NCBI RefSeq assembly: GCF_024139115.2
Contig: NW_026942657.1
Location: 62,001 to 126,000, forward strand
Length of the DNA stretch: 64,000 nt
Direction of reading: 5' to 3'
Origin: Armigeres subalbatus
Taxonomy: Eukaryota; Arthropoda; Insecta; Diptera; Culicidae
Below are positions 43,814 through 55,259 of the stretch, in pieces (position 1 is the stretch's first letter; each line of letters opens with the position of its first letter). Under the pieces are notes generated by a model that was not told the origin of the DNA, searched no databases, and was given only the letters and a program-made list of their open reading frames with translations. A program made the position numbers and the translations under genes.

Positions 43814-44947
43814 GTGAACATGGTATGAGCAAAAATGAAGCTACTGTTATGTGTTAATAATGCCATGAAAAGCTGTAATGTCAAAGATGATGTTTTCTCG
43901 GTTTTCTCACAGAACGGACTATTTAACAGCATCATCAGATGTATATTTTTTACTTTCTCGTATGACAATGTTGTACCGGAAGGCTGTAGCAACACTCCAA
44001 AAACAAACTATTGATAGAAGGAGCGGAGACCTATTATTGTATAATCAAACGATGTATATTCGATCGACTCAGCTCGACGAACTGAGGTGATCGAAATTAA
44101 TTTATTGGCTTATTTCGGTGATAATTATACTACTCAAAGCGAAAGGGAGTAGATGAAAGTAATGAAGATACAAATTAAGCGAGCGGCAAGTGTGAAATGA
44201 ATAGAAACTGAAGATTAGCTGAGGCCATATGAGAAAACAAGCATTGTTGAAATCGCTGTTATTCTGCCTAACGTCCACCCAGGAACGGTTTGGATAGTGA
44301 CGTGGTGATCACTGTACCAATATATCGAATAAGATTCAATTTGGGCGAAGTATGGTAGTCTCTGAAAATATGCCACGAATCAATAGAACTGTTTACGCTT
44401 GCCGAACAACATATTAGCGGGTTGGAATCGCTGTTATTGCTTCTTTCCTAATTAATCAGCGCACTGGCGCTTGAAGATTCATGTCGTCGGCTTCGAAACC
44501 AGCCTCAGTTTGAGTTACGTTTTTATAATTTACTCCATTGACTCATAAGTATTAACAAGAATAGTAAGAACTAGAGCACAGTGGTAGATCTTAAGGACAT
44601 ATTTGGAAGAGTACCACGATGGCAGTCAAAATGGCACCGGACCCTCAACGGATCAACCCCACACCTCCCCTACCCCTCTCCAACCAACATTCGAATGCAT
44701 CTAATAGCGTCGAACAAAAGTTTAATATTCAAATTACTAACCTGTGCACCGTATATTGAATTACTTCCCGTGATAATGAACATATTTCTTCAGGGAATCC
44801 TACGTACTTCGGCTCGCATTATTGCATAAATCAGCAATTTAATAGCCCTTTGCGGTTTGGTGGGTTCATCACTGCACTTCACTTCCTCTCAAAAGGGCAT
44901 TGAAAAAACAAATTTTCTCGCACTTATTCGCACAAATATGTTAAGAT
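43814..44947. other. Intron 1 of gene C (proposed), 5' part
   Basis: No exon or repeat structure recognised between the proposed donor and the foldback element. Confidence 0.4.
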
Positions 44948-45245
44948 CACTCCTGACTAGGGTGACCATATGAATGTTTTCCAAAGGAGGACAAATCAGC
45001 CGAATCGTAGCGAAAAAGGAGGACATTTGGTTTAAAAGGAGGACATAAAGAATATCCATCGATTTTTAGTTTTTAATATGATTAGGAATATTATATTTGT
45101 TAGAGTTTTACTAAAATTTATTGCAAGATGTTTTTGTTAGGCATGAAGTCAAATTGAGACAAGTGCCTATCGCCTCCATCTTGTGCACTTATTCGCTAGC
45201 ATATGCAACTTTGACTGGAAATACGACATCTCCTTTTTAATATTA

Positions 45246-45713
45246 GGGGGATTCACTTAACGTCGTAGCACAGATAACAGATATTGAGGCTGGCTTCCGA
45301 TACGTGTGTAAACATCCGCAACCGTTAATTCGAATGTATTTTAAATTGGGACCGCGTTAGGCAATCGATTGGAGATGGCGCAAGGACCATTGTTATTGAA
45401 AACGCAGCCCGAATGCGGCTGTCAAATGCATTGGCTGCGTTCGACGGTTGTAAATCAGCTGCGTCCGTATGTACTGCCGCAAACAGTTGAGTAGATGGCA
45501 GTAGTGCGCCAACGTATATCAATTTAAAAGTTTACACAGGATTTTCAATAAAATTTGTTCTAGCTTAAATATCTGTTATCTGTGGTCGTAGGTTGCTGTG
45601 TATCTGTTTATGGAAATGTTTCATAGGTGATTTGAAATATGCCCCTTGTGATTGAGTGTGAAACATTTCTATAATCAGATACGCAGCAACTTACGCCGTT
45701 AAGTGTATACCCC
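45246..45713. mobile_element. TA-flanked element with nested hairpins
   Basis: Ends GGGGGATTCACTTAACG and, inverted, GGGGTATACACTTAACGG, each next to TA. Inside, CACAGATAACAGATATT is inverted with 45566-45585, and GTTGCTGTGTATCTG near 45594 is inverted with 45676-45691. It is made of several foldback layers. Confidence 0.7.
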
Positions 45714-45845
45714 TATTACATTTCCAGATGAATGTCAACTGTCAACGTAGTCTATATTAAGCACTTTTCAGTTATAAACTGTAAGCTTCAACCAATTTTA
45801 AAATCAACAGTGAACAAACATAATATATATATATATATAATTGCA

Positions 45846-46100
45846 TCTATATACATAAAAATGAATTTCTGTTTGTCTGACCCTTAAAGAATCGGAAACT
45901 ACTACTACCGATCGGCGTGAAAATTTGTATGCAGGGGTTTTTGGGGCCGGGGAAGGTTCTTAAGATGGTTCAGGACCCCTCACCTTTTCGAAAAGGGAGC
46001 TCCCATACAAACAAAACAACAATTTTTTTTTTTCAAAATTCTAGAGCTAACCAGAGAATCAATCAATTTTAGGCGAAACAAAGTTCGTCGGGTCTGCTAG
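45846..46100 (+). mobile_element. Helitron-like short element
   Basis: Starts TCTATATACATAAAAATGAA after an A and ends GTTCGTCGGGTCTGCTAG before a T: 5' TC, 3' CTAG and A|T insertion are Helitron features. Body CCGATCGGCGTGAAAATTTG is typical of a widespread insect family. Next to it, 45822-45840 is a TA microsatellite. Confidence 0.78.
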
Positions 46101-47454
46101 TGTTGAATATTATTTTGTTGGCGTTTTCAGCGATATTACACAGAATTTTAACCAGAAAAGATCATCACATACAATTATGAACATTTAGCAATAGAGAACA
46201 TTGATTAAAAGACCAGTGAAGATTTTATTCTTGCAGGCCATTGAGAATCACAATTTAAGGCATGTAAATGATAATGATACGGTCAACTGTATCACCAAGT
46301 TTGCAACTAAAGAAATTCAAAATTATCAAAACTGGAGCCGACGTTCTGAAGCCAGGCTACTCTTTGCCTCACATATTCAAGAAACGTACCATGCGATGCG
46401 TTCCAAAGCCAACTCGATGGGTGTTTACTTGTAGAAAATTGAGGAGGATTTGCATGTTTGCTAAAGTAATCCATTTTTCACAATTCCGATTCTTCTGATA
46501 CCTTTGACAACTGTGTTATTGTAAACCGCGCATTTAATTTACGATATTTATATTGATTTTATTCGCAAACTTAAAGGAAAATATTTCATATTAGAAATCA
46601 AAAAACGCAAATGTGTGCAACGAATAATCTCTGCAACGAATGGATTTCTGTTCCAGTATTGTTTATTAAACTAATTTAAATTAAAAAGGTAATTATTCAA
46701 CTGTTTCTAAATATCCAAAAAGGAGGACATTTTAGCGCGAAAGGAGGACATCTGATTTTTAAAGAAAAAGGAGGACATGTCCTCCTTAAGGATACCATAT
46801 GGTCACCCTACTCCTGACGGAATCCAAGTTTCAAAGTGCTCGCGTTTTCGGGGGCACATCACTCGATACGGAGGCGGTGCACAACTGTCATTTTTGTTGA
46901 TTTAGCTTTGCTGCGTCGCAGCATGCGTGAAAAAATAGAAATGACAGTTGTGCGTTGCTTCCGTATCGAGTTGTGTGCCCTCGAAAACGCAAGCACTTTG
47001 AAACTTGGATTCCGTCAGGAGTGACCAGGGATTGAATCCTAAAGAGAAAGAGCAAGTCTCTCACTTATCATCTCTGTATACATATACAATATGTAGCATA
47101 CCGCGAGAAACTTTTTTCGCAAGCTGTCATTTTAGAGTACTGATTCGGGAGGCTATACCTCATGATAAATTTCTTTTAGAAAGCTCCAAATGTGGGGAGC
47201 ACTGGCTCTGATGATGCATTTCAACTTGTTCTACACAGCTGTGCAGTAACCAACACGAAAGGAGCAAAAACAAAGCGAGAATCACATTTTTTTCTGTGGG
47301 GGCTGCCTATCCGATTCTGTTTTTTCGCACTTGTATACAAGTTTGATAAATTTGTTATCATGGCTTGTTATGATTCGGAACAGTTTTTGCCTCTCTTTTA
47401 TCGTTGTTCGTTATCTAATGAGAGCGATTTCTGCAAACCCTGGGAGTGACCTTA

Positions 47455-47760
47455 ATCGGATGTAGCCGCTCGATGCCCGCTTTTCCACACTTTCTGCCCT
47501 GTCCAGCAAATCTCCTGCAGCGCCACGACGTCGAAGTTGCGGGGTTGTAAGTCAACGTAGATCATCCTGTCGCAACCTGCGAAACCTAGCGACTTACAAT
47601 TCCATGTTCCAAGCTTCAAAACGTGACCTTTTATTCGTCGCCTAAGTCTGGTGGTGGGGACTACTTGCGGATACATGCAGCTTTTTATAAGAGTTTAACA
47701 AGGCTCACTGTCAAACCCCACCACATCCTAGGCAAGCCTCACAACACATGTAAGTGTAAG
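47455..47760 (-). pseudogene. RTE LINE 5' fragment
   Basis: Minus strand: leader sequence (GTGGTGGGGTTTGACAGTGA side) followed by the start of an endonuclease (LGTWNCKSLGFAGCDRMIYV, FDVVALQEICWTGQKVWK). It stops abruptly at about 47455. Close relative of 51840-52330. Confidence 0.82.
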
Positions 47761-47769
47761 TGCCAAATA

Positions 47770-47985
47770 AAATCCAACAAACCATATGCCTTCTACAAAG
47801 CCCGTTTTATGAAATGCAAACTTTATTCCTTAAGTGAGAAACTGAAGTTCAGCTTTGTAGAGCAGAGAAACCAAATTTCTATAAAAATAAGGTGAATTAA
47901 AAACCCTTTATCTCGAAAACTGGACGTGTTACAGAAAATTTGAACATGTATCTGAATTCAGTGTAAAAAAAAAACAAAAGTTCAA
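47770..47985. other. No feature seen
   Basis: AT-rich intronic sequence. Confidence 0.4.
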
Positions 47986-47986
47986 T

Positions 47987-48230
47987 CACAGACAAACAGA
48001 CATAACACTCGTCAAATTTCCATCGTTCACTGATTTACTGGTCAATTCAAATAATCTTTAGTTGGCCAATAGATCACTCGTGACACGCGCATTCGAGTTT
48101 GACGTTTACTCACTACCGCCACCTGGTTCGTGATTTGCCCAACTAACTGAAATCAACAAATGTCGTTAGTGTTTGAACGACGATGAATTTGATGAGTAAA
48201 TGTTCAATTCGTTATGTCTGTTTGTCTGTG
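47987..48230. mobile_element. MITE with CACAGACAAACAGACGTAAC ends, copy 2
   Basis: Same ends as copies 1 and 3 (TCACAGACAAACAGACATAA ... TATGTCTGTTTGTCTGTG) but a diverged interior. Confidence 0.82.
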
Positions 48231-48254
48231 GCTCAATTTTGTTCGATAGTGTTT

Positions 48255-48518
48255 CCACAGACAAACAGACGTAACACTAGAGAAATTACCATCGACCATC
48301 ACTTCAACGATCAATTTGAATTTGATTGATTGCGAGTTTCACAACTAGAGGCGCTAGCATCGTAATCCTTCGAGTTTGACATTTCACTCCAGCGCCTTCT
48401 GGTGACAATGTCTTACGAAACATTGTTTCGTGTAACATGCTCGCAAGATGGTGGTAGAGAAGTTGGGCTATGGATTTTTCAGAAAAATGTTCAAGCTGTT
48501 ACGTCTGTTTGTCTGTGG
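48255..48518. mobile_element. MITE with CACAGACAAACAGACGTAAC ends, copy 3
   Basis: 25 bp downstream of copy 2, in tandem. The interior is much closer to copy 1 (14942-15180) than to its neighbour, so two separate insertions are likelier than a local duplication. Confidence 0.85.
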
Positions 48519-48519
48519 T

Positions 48520-49095
48520 GTTTCTATTCCTCTTCTGTATCGTGCAGCAGTATCCTGTTCTCGAATTAGCTTTTCAGTACATTCCACAGATACTGTGGAC
48601 TTTCAATCAATGAAGCCAGCTCGCTATAGAATTCCAGCGATAATGTTTTATTTTTATCCATATTAAGGCAAGAGTGACCTCTGCGCTACATAAAACACGT
48701 CTCCATGCAGCTTGTTCTATGGTTGTACATCGCCAAGACTGGCGGAGTTAATTTTGGACACGTAAGGGCACGTGACCCATCGAATCGATTATTTCTTTAA
48801 AATTAAATAATATACGCCAAAATTGTTCTGGGAAAAATAACTGACTCTAATAGAATTTAAATAGATCCTAGAGAAACCTCCGAAAGAATTTTTGAAGTTA
48901 TTTTCGAGAGTATTTCAGAAGAAATTCTATGGATTTCTTTGCAAAATCCAATAGGTATTTCTCAGGAAATTCTATTGAAAATTGCTTTGTAAATTCCTGT
49001 AAGAATTCCTTTGCCAAATCTATTCGATTTTTTTTTCAGATTTTAAGAATCCATTCTGAAATTTCTCCAGGAATTTATTCGAAAATGTCCTCAGA
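48520..49095. repeat. Intronic sequence with degenerate GAAATTCT motifs
   Basis: 48870-49095 has drifting AGAAATTCTATGGATTTC-type motifs as in 14300-14525 and 27230-27680. No gene. Confidence 0.5.
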
Positions 49096-49099
49096 ATTG

Positions 49100-49438
49100 T
49101 TTTACTTACTTATTTCTGGATCCTGTACACCTCCGGTGGTGCAAAGGACCGACTTGAAAGATCTCCATCCTGAGCGTTATCCGGCTATCGCTTTAACCTG
49201 TTGCCAGGTTAGATTTCGGTCGACTTCTTTTATTTCTTTATTGAGGCTTCGCCGCCATGAGCCTCTGGGTCTGCCTCTGCTGCGATGTCCCGCTGTTTTT
49301 CCAGATATTTCATAAACTCGCAAAGGCAGCTCTTGCTTTCTTGATCCGTGCGCCTATGTCGATCTTGGTACCGCCGTCTGACGCCATTTGGCTACCAAGA
49401 TATTCGAAGCTTTCAACATTCTCCACTACTGGTTGCCC
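49100..49438 (-). pseudogene. 3' tail of a second LINE type
   Basis: Minus strand: VENVESFEYLGSQMASDGGT, then ARIKKARAAFASL, and after a gap AGHRSRGRPRGS-like and WQQVKAIAG, ending in CTTTGCACCACCGGAGGTGT before the 3' end. This is the thumb and C-terminal region of an endonuclease-RT LINE distinct from the RTE copy it is fused to. Confidence 0.65.
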
Positions 49439-52360
49439 GGCTACCATCGTCCAGGTCTCGTGTTCGTAGAGAACTACCGGTCTAATGAGCGTTTTGTAGA
49501 TAATCAGTTTGGTACGGCGGCGAACTCTATTCGATCGGGCCGTCTTGCGGAGTCCAAAGTACGTACGATTTCCAGCCACTATGCGTCTACGAATTTCTGG
49601 TATCATTTTTGGCAGTCACCAGTGAGCCCAAGTACACGAATTCTTCTACGACCTCTATTTCGTCACCACCGATGCAAACTCGCCGTAGGTGGCTTACATT
49701 GTCTTCTCTTGAACCTCTTCCTATCATGTACTTCGTCTTCGACGTGTTGATGGCTAGTCCGATCAGCTTAGCTTCCTTCTTTAGTTCGATGTAGGCTTCC
49801 TCCATCTTCTCAAAGTTACGTGCCATAATATCTATGTCGTCGGCGAAGCCAAATACGCACATCACCCGATCCATTGTCGCCTTGATCAACCGTGTCAGTT
49901 TATCCGGAAATCCGTGTTCGTGCATTAGCTGCCATAGCTTGTATCATGTGCGGCTTTAAAGTCGATGAATAGATGATGTGTGGGCACGTTGTATTCTCGG
50001 CATTTCTGCATTACTTGGCGAATGGCGAACACCTGGTCCGTGGTGGAGCGTTCGCCCATAAAACCCACCTGGTACTGTCCCACGAACTCCCGTGCAATTG
50101 GTGCTAGTCGACGGCATAAAATTTGGGAGAGTACCTTGTAGGAGACGTTCAGCAATGTGATTGCGCGGTAGTTGCTCCAATCCAGCTTATCGTCCTTTAT
50201 GTAGATGGGACACACGACACCTTCCATCCACTCCTGCGGCAAAACTTCCTCCTCCAAAACCTTGGTAATGACCCAGTGCAGCGCTCTAGCCAGTGCCTCA
50301 CCTCCGTGTTTAAATAGCTCTCCTGGTAGTTGGTCAACCCCAGGGGCTTTGTTGTTCTTCAGCCGGCCAATCTCTTCCTGGATTCCCTGGAGATCCGGAG
50401 CCGGTAAAATTATGTCCTGCGCGCGTTCTCCCAGGTCCATCACCATACCGCCATCTTCGTCTGCCACATCGCCATTCAGGTGCTCTTCGTAGTGCTGCCG
50501 CCACCTTTGGATCGACTCACGCTCGTTCGTAATAAGGTTCCCGTTTATGTCCTTACACATATCAGGCTGTGGCATTTGGCTCTTACGTGAACGGTTCAAC
50601 TTCTCATAGAATTTTCGTGTGTTATTAGCGCGGTACAGTTGCTCCGTCTCTTAATGGGCTCGATCTTCCTGCTGGCGCTTTTTTCTCCGGAAAATCGAGT
50701 TTTGTCTGTTTCGCACCCGTTTATAACGTGCCTCGTTTGCCCTCGTGCAGTATTGCAGCAATCTCGCCCATGCTGCATTATTCCCTTCCACTAACTGCTC
50801 ACATTCGGCGTCATACCAGTCGTTTCTCTGATCCAGGGGTACCGTGACAAGTACAGCGGTTGCAATGCTAACAATGACGGATCGAAAATCTTCAAGAGAC
50901 GCTGCGTTTAGCTGCTCTTCCGTTGGGAGAGCCACTTCCAGCTGCTGCGCGAATTCTTGGGCTAGTCTACCGTCTTGTAGCCGCCCAATGTTAAGCCGCG
51001 GCGTTCGACTTCGACGCGTGTTGTACACCGTTGAGAGTTTTGAGCGCAGGCATACTGCAACAAGGTAGTGGTCGGATTCAATATTCGCACTGCGGTAAGT
51101 GCGGACGTTCGTGATGTCGGAGAAGAATTTACCGTCGATTAGAACGTGGTCGATTTGGTGTTCCGTTTCTTGGTTAGGTGATCTCCATGTGGCCTTGTGG
51201 ATATTTTTGCGGGGAAAGAAGGTGCTTCGGACTACCATTCCGCGGGAGGCTGCGAAGTTTATGCATCGTTGGCCGTTGTCATTCGATACGGTGTGCAGAC
51301 TATCCGGTCCGATGACCGGTCAATATTGTCTATCCGGAACAAATTTATACCGCTTTTTATACCAAAGTTGGATTTTTCTCCAGATACAGGCAACTTTCCC
51401 AACTTCAGAAGTAGTGCGCTGGATTCGCCTAAATATGCGCTAAGCAACGCATCAACTAGTTTGACAGAGAAAACTTCGGAAGAAAGTTCGGTTCGGAAGT
51501 CCCGACTTCCGAATTCTAACTTGGTGCTACGCCGACAATACATTTCCTCCCTTCTTACCTGTGCGTTCATGTCACCGATGACGATTTTGACGTCCCGCAG
51601 TGGGCATCCATCGTATGTCTGCTCCAGCTGTGCGTAGAACGCTTCTTTCTCGTCGTCGGGTCGTCTTTCGTGTGGGCAACGCACGTTGATGATGCTATAG
51701 TTGAAGAAACGGCCTTTAATCCTCGGCTTGCACATCCTTGCGTTGATTGGCTGCCACCCTATCACACGATGGCGCATCTTACCCAGCACTATGAAGCCGG
51801 TTCCCAGCTCGTTGGTGATGCCACAGCTTTGGTAGAAGGTAGCCGCTCGATGCCCGCTTTTCCACACTTTCTGTCCTGTCCAGCAGCTTTCCTGCAGCGC
51901 CACAACGTCGAAGTTGCGGGGATGTAATTCAACGTAGATCATCCTGTCGCAATCTGCGAAACCTAGCGACAGTTCCATGTTCCAAGTTTCCAATCGTGAT
52001 CCTTTTTTCGTCGCCTAGGTCGTTGCCGATTGTATCGAGTCGTATTACCTTCTATGTCGTTCATAATGGCTGTTTTTAAAGACGGCTTATTGGGCCTGCG
52101 CAAACCTCCTGTCTCGTCGGAGGGCCGTCATGTCAGGACTGTTTAGCGTCCCACCTAACACCAGGACTTGGACTTGTGCGCTTGGAGCGGCACACGGTTG
52201 CTTTGGTGGAGCCTACTTGCGGATATATGCAGCTTTTTCTAGAGGTTTAACAGGGCCCACTGTCAAACCCCACCACATCCTAGGTAAGCCCCACAACTCG
52301 CAGATGGCCTGAGGAGGGATCGTCAATCCCTTGGACATAGTCGACATAGGACCCTGCTGC
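49439..52360 (-). pseudogene. RTE-clade LINE, near full length but broken
   Basis: Minus strand, 5' to 3': leader (52360-51994), endonuclease 51993-51259 (METWNMELSLGF, VALQESCWTGQKVW, IINVRCPHE, VIGDMNAQVRREE), 51238-50651 endonuclease end and linker (QIDHVLIDGKFFSDITNVRT, NDWYDAECEQLV), RT 50599-49925 (RLKNNKAPGVDQLPGELFKH, YRAITLLNVSYKVLSQILCR, TTDQVFAIRQVMQKCREY, HHLFIDFKAAHD), then 49925-49587 with HGFPDKLTRLIKATMDRV joined directly to FGFADDIDIM: the block between (normally GLRQGD and ALE) is deleted. It continues to YKTLIRPVVLYEHETWTM and then runs into the other LINE. Several frameshifts. The FADD site is present. It lies in proposed intron 1 of gene C on the opposite strand. Confidence 0.87.
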
Positions 52361-52819
52361 CCTAACAAATAGTTTCCAATAATTCGCGACGATCGAGCGA
52401 TATTTCGACCTGGGTTGATTACCCAAACCGCATAATTCTATCACACTGTCTTTATATTTCACCGTACAGCACAAAATCAACGAAGATATCTTTGTTCTCA
52501 GAAGCACTTATTCTCTAAGTGGCGCCTAAATTAATTTGTTTAACTTACAACGTCCCAACTCAATCGTTCTCAATTAAACGCCACTGACTATGTCGGCATC
52601 GGGTACTTCATCAGATAATAAAGAGGACTGATGTAAACACGTGTAGGAAGCGCGTCCCATCTGGATCACACCGGCACGGCGCTATGCCGATTCTGCTGCA
52701 GCGTAATTGGTTTTCATTCATCCATTCATCGTCCGACCGAGACGTTTCGTCTCGGAACGTGATGAGATTGCCACGCCACTGACTGGAGCTAATTGATCGT
52801 TACACTTTTGTTCTTTCAG
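52361..52819. other. Intron directly upstream of gene C exon 2
   Basis: No coding exon seen; GC content rises near 52620-52790. It ends in the acceptor TTCTTTCAG. Confidence 0.45.
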
Positions 52820-54955
52820 AACGTAGAAAGCTTGGATGGAGCCGCTCCGGAAAATGAAGAACTTCGCGAGAAGTGGGGCAAAAAGATTGAATTTCTGTTG
52901 TCGTGCATTGCGCTTTCGGTCGGGTTCGGCAATGTTTGGCGATTTCCGTATACGGCCCTTCAGAACGGGGGCGGAGCCTTCGTTATCCCGTATCTGATCG
53001 TTCTGTTTGTGGTGGGAAGGCCTTTGTATTACCTAGAGATGGTGGTGGGTCAGTTTTCAAGCCGAGGGTGCGTCAAAGTGTACGATATGTGCCCGTTGAT
53101 GAGGGGCATTGGCGTCGGACAGACCATTACGATGTTCACCATCGTTGGATACTACGCAGCAATCCTATCACTGGCGGTGAGATACTTTGTGGATTCTTTC
53201 CGAAGTCCGCTGCCGTGGAGTGAGTGCCAAAGGGAGTGGACGAATTGTGTAGATTCTAGCTTCATCGGACAGATCCATACGGGGGACGCAAACAGAAGCT
53301 TTGTTCCGTCGGCCGAGCTGTATTTCACGTGAGACTGGTGTAGTATTATAGAAAGTCATAAGTGCTGATCGATTGGTGTTTTCAGAAAAACAGTTATGAA
53401 CCTGCTCCCGAAGATTGAAAATGGAATAGGAGTACCGGATTGGAAGTTAGCGTTGTGTCTGATCGCTTGCTGGACGGCAGTCACGTGTTTACTGATCAAA
53501 GGCATCAGAAGCTCCGGGAAGGCTTCATATTTCCTAGCAATTTTCCCATATGTGATCTTGTTCATTCTACTTGTACGGGCTTGTACTCTGACTGGAGCTG
53601 GAGAAGGATTGATCTATTTTATCACGCCGCAGTGGGAGAAGCTTTTAGAGCCATCGGTAAGTTACGCTAACGGGTTCGTCTTTCTAAAAGTCGTCTTCGG
53701 GCTCTAACATTTTATTCTTCTCCGAATAAACCGATATTCGTCTGCCAGTTTGGTTATGACCGTTGATTACACAAGCGTCATTCAGAGTTTATTTTCTAGG
53801 TCTGGTACGCCGCCGTCAGTCAGTGTTTCTTTTCGCTCACGATAGGATTGGGAGCAGTTATCGTATTTGCTTCGTTCAACAGCTTTTCCACTAATATATA
53901 CCGGTATGTCAGCACATTTGAATTATAAGCAATTTATCCCCACAAACCTATTTTTTTCCAGCGATGCCATGATAATATCGGGGTTGGACACCGTAACATC
54001 GTTAATCTCCGGAGTGATTGTGTTCGGAGTGGTTGGTAACTTGGCGCATGTCACTCGACGTGAAATATCCGAGGTTATGAAAGCAGGTCCCCAACTGGTG
54101 TTCGTAATATATCCGGACGCGATCGCAAAAATGGATTTTGTACCGAATTTGTTTGCCGTGCTGTTCTTCTTCATGTTCACCATCCTGGGTTTGGGAACCA
54201 ACATTGGAATTGTGACAACCATTTTAACCTCGATCAGAGATCGCTTTCCGCAGCTCCAGAATTGGAAAGCTGTGTTGGCGATAGCTATAGCAGGATTCAG
54301 TTATGGATTGGTGTTCATTACTCCGGTAAATGTGCGAAAAACATAGGAATTCATTCTAAACTGTCTAACCCCAATACATATTTCAGGGCGGTCTATCAAT
54401 TTTGGACGTGATCGATTTTTATGGAGTAACGTTTCCCACGTTAACGTTAATCATCTTGGAGGTGATCACATTTTGCTGGATCTACGGAGTCGACCGTTTG
54501 TGTATGGATATAAAATTCATGCTCTGCATAGAAACGGGACTATTCTTCAGGATTTGTTGGGGCTTCCTCACTTTGATAATCATTGTGGCAATTTTCATAT
54601 TGGAAGCCAGCAGATATAAACCGATGGAGGTACCGATCGGTTATAATGGTGATAACATTGAAGGTTATTAAATAGCAAATTGATGAAATTGATGAAGGCT
54701 TTGTTTATTTCAGTTTTTGGATGGTTCCTCTATTTGTTCATTGTGCTTCAAACTGTCGGTTGGGCTTGTTATACAATATTGAAACAACCGGATTGCGGAA
54801 AAAGACGACTTCTTCAATCCTTAAAGCCAACCAATGACTGGGGCCCAGAGAGTGTTACTCTGAAAAAAGACTACGCATCACTTATGGCGAATAAAGAACT
54901 TGACAACGCGAGCCATAACATATTGGTAAAAATATTCCGTAGAATATTCAAATAA
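52820..54955 (+). CDS. SLC6 sodium-coupled nutrient amino acid transporter, gene C
   Basis: Membrane symporter of the NAT group. Exons 52820-53328, 53386-53656, 53800-53903, 53962-54325, 54387-54648 and 54714-54955; all GT-AG and in frame; 1752 nt. With the candidate first exon (43718-43813) the protein is 615 residues, the usual size for the family. TM1 reads [40 protein letters not shown] follows TM2. The loop before YFT has an NRS sequon. TM10 region: [20 protein letters not shown]. It ends IFRRIFK, like gene A (LFNKIFK), its closest paralog here. It has one extra intron (53657-53799) that A lacks. Likely an amino acid importer of gut or other epithelium by family; substrate not deducible. 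Confidence 0.94.
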
Positions 54956-55061
54956 GCATCTCTATTTTAAAAGTGTTCTAATTATAATTGTTTACTTAGT
55001 GCAATCATGAAAAGTTTTGTGCATTTATCTATTTCCTTATGAATATATTCATTTATATTTA

Positions 55062-55067
55062 AATAAA
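55062..55067 (+). promoter_or_regulatory. Poly(A) signal of gene C
   Basis: AATAAA about 107 nt past the stop codon, in an AT-rich tract. Confidence 0.5.
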
Positions 55068-55084
55068 TAACATATGAAGTTTGT

Positions 55085-55259
55085 TTGTATAATGTTCCAG
55101 AGCCTGTAATGCTTGGCTGTGCCCAGTAGCATTTACATATTTTGACTTTGACGTATATAGCCTCACGTTTCAAGCGGTTGTATAAATCTACAACCCTACT
55201 CCATATGATGCGCAAAAAAGCCTGAGGTGAACCTCATTAATAAAGAAAAAAATCATCTG
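55085..55259 (+). mobile_element. LINE or SINE 3' tail remnant
   Basis: Ends GCCTGAGGTGAACCTCATTAATAAAGAAAAAAA, a pattern (GAGGTGAAC..TTAATAAAGA tail) similar to the short retro-insert at 56386-56437. The body is not recognised. Confidence 0.4.

Larger units (their letters stand above)
44958..46810. mobile_element. Non-autonomous hAT element, 1.85 kb
   Basis: Ends TAGGGTGACCATATG on both strands; 8-bp duplication CTCCTGAC (44950-44957 and 46811-46818). AAAGGAGGACA-like motifs occur three times at each end in the same orientation, plus one inverted copy near the right end. Two further elements are nested inside. An open frame at 46201-46434 (77 codons) shows no recognisable transposase domain. 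Confidence 0.9.
44948..47023. mobile_element. Foldback MITE split by a hAT
   Basis: The right part, 46811-47023, is a hairpin: arms of about 82 bp (CTCCTGACGGAATCCAAGTT inwards) around a ~46-bp centre. The far end reads CACTCCTGAC on the minus strand. The matching first 10 bases CACTCCTGAC are found at 44948-44957, left of the hAT, so the hAT sits 10 bp inside the left arm. Confidence 0.85.
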
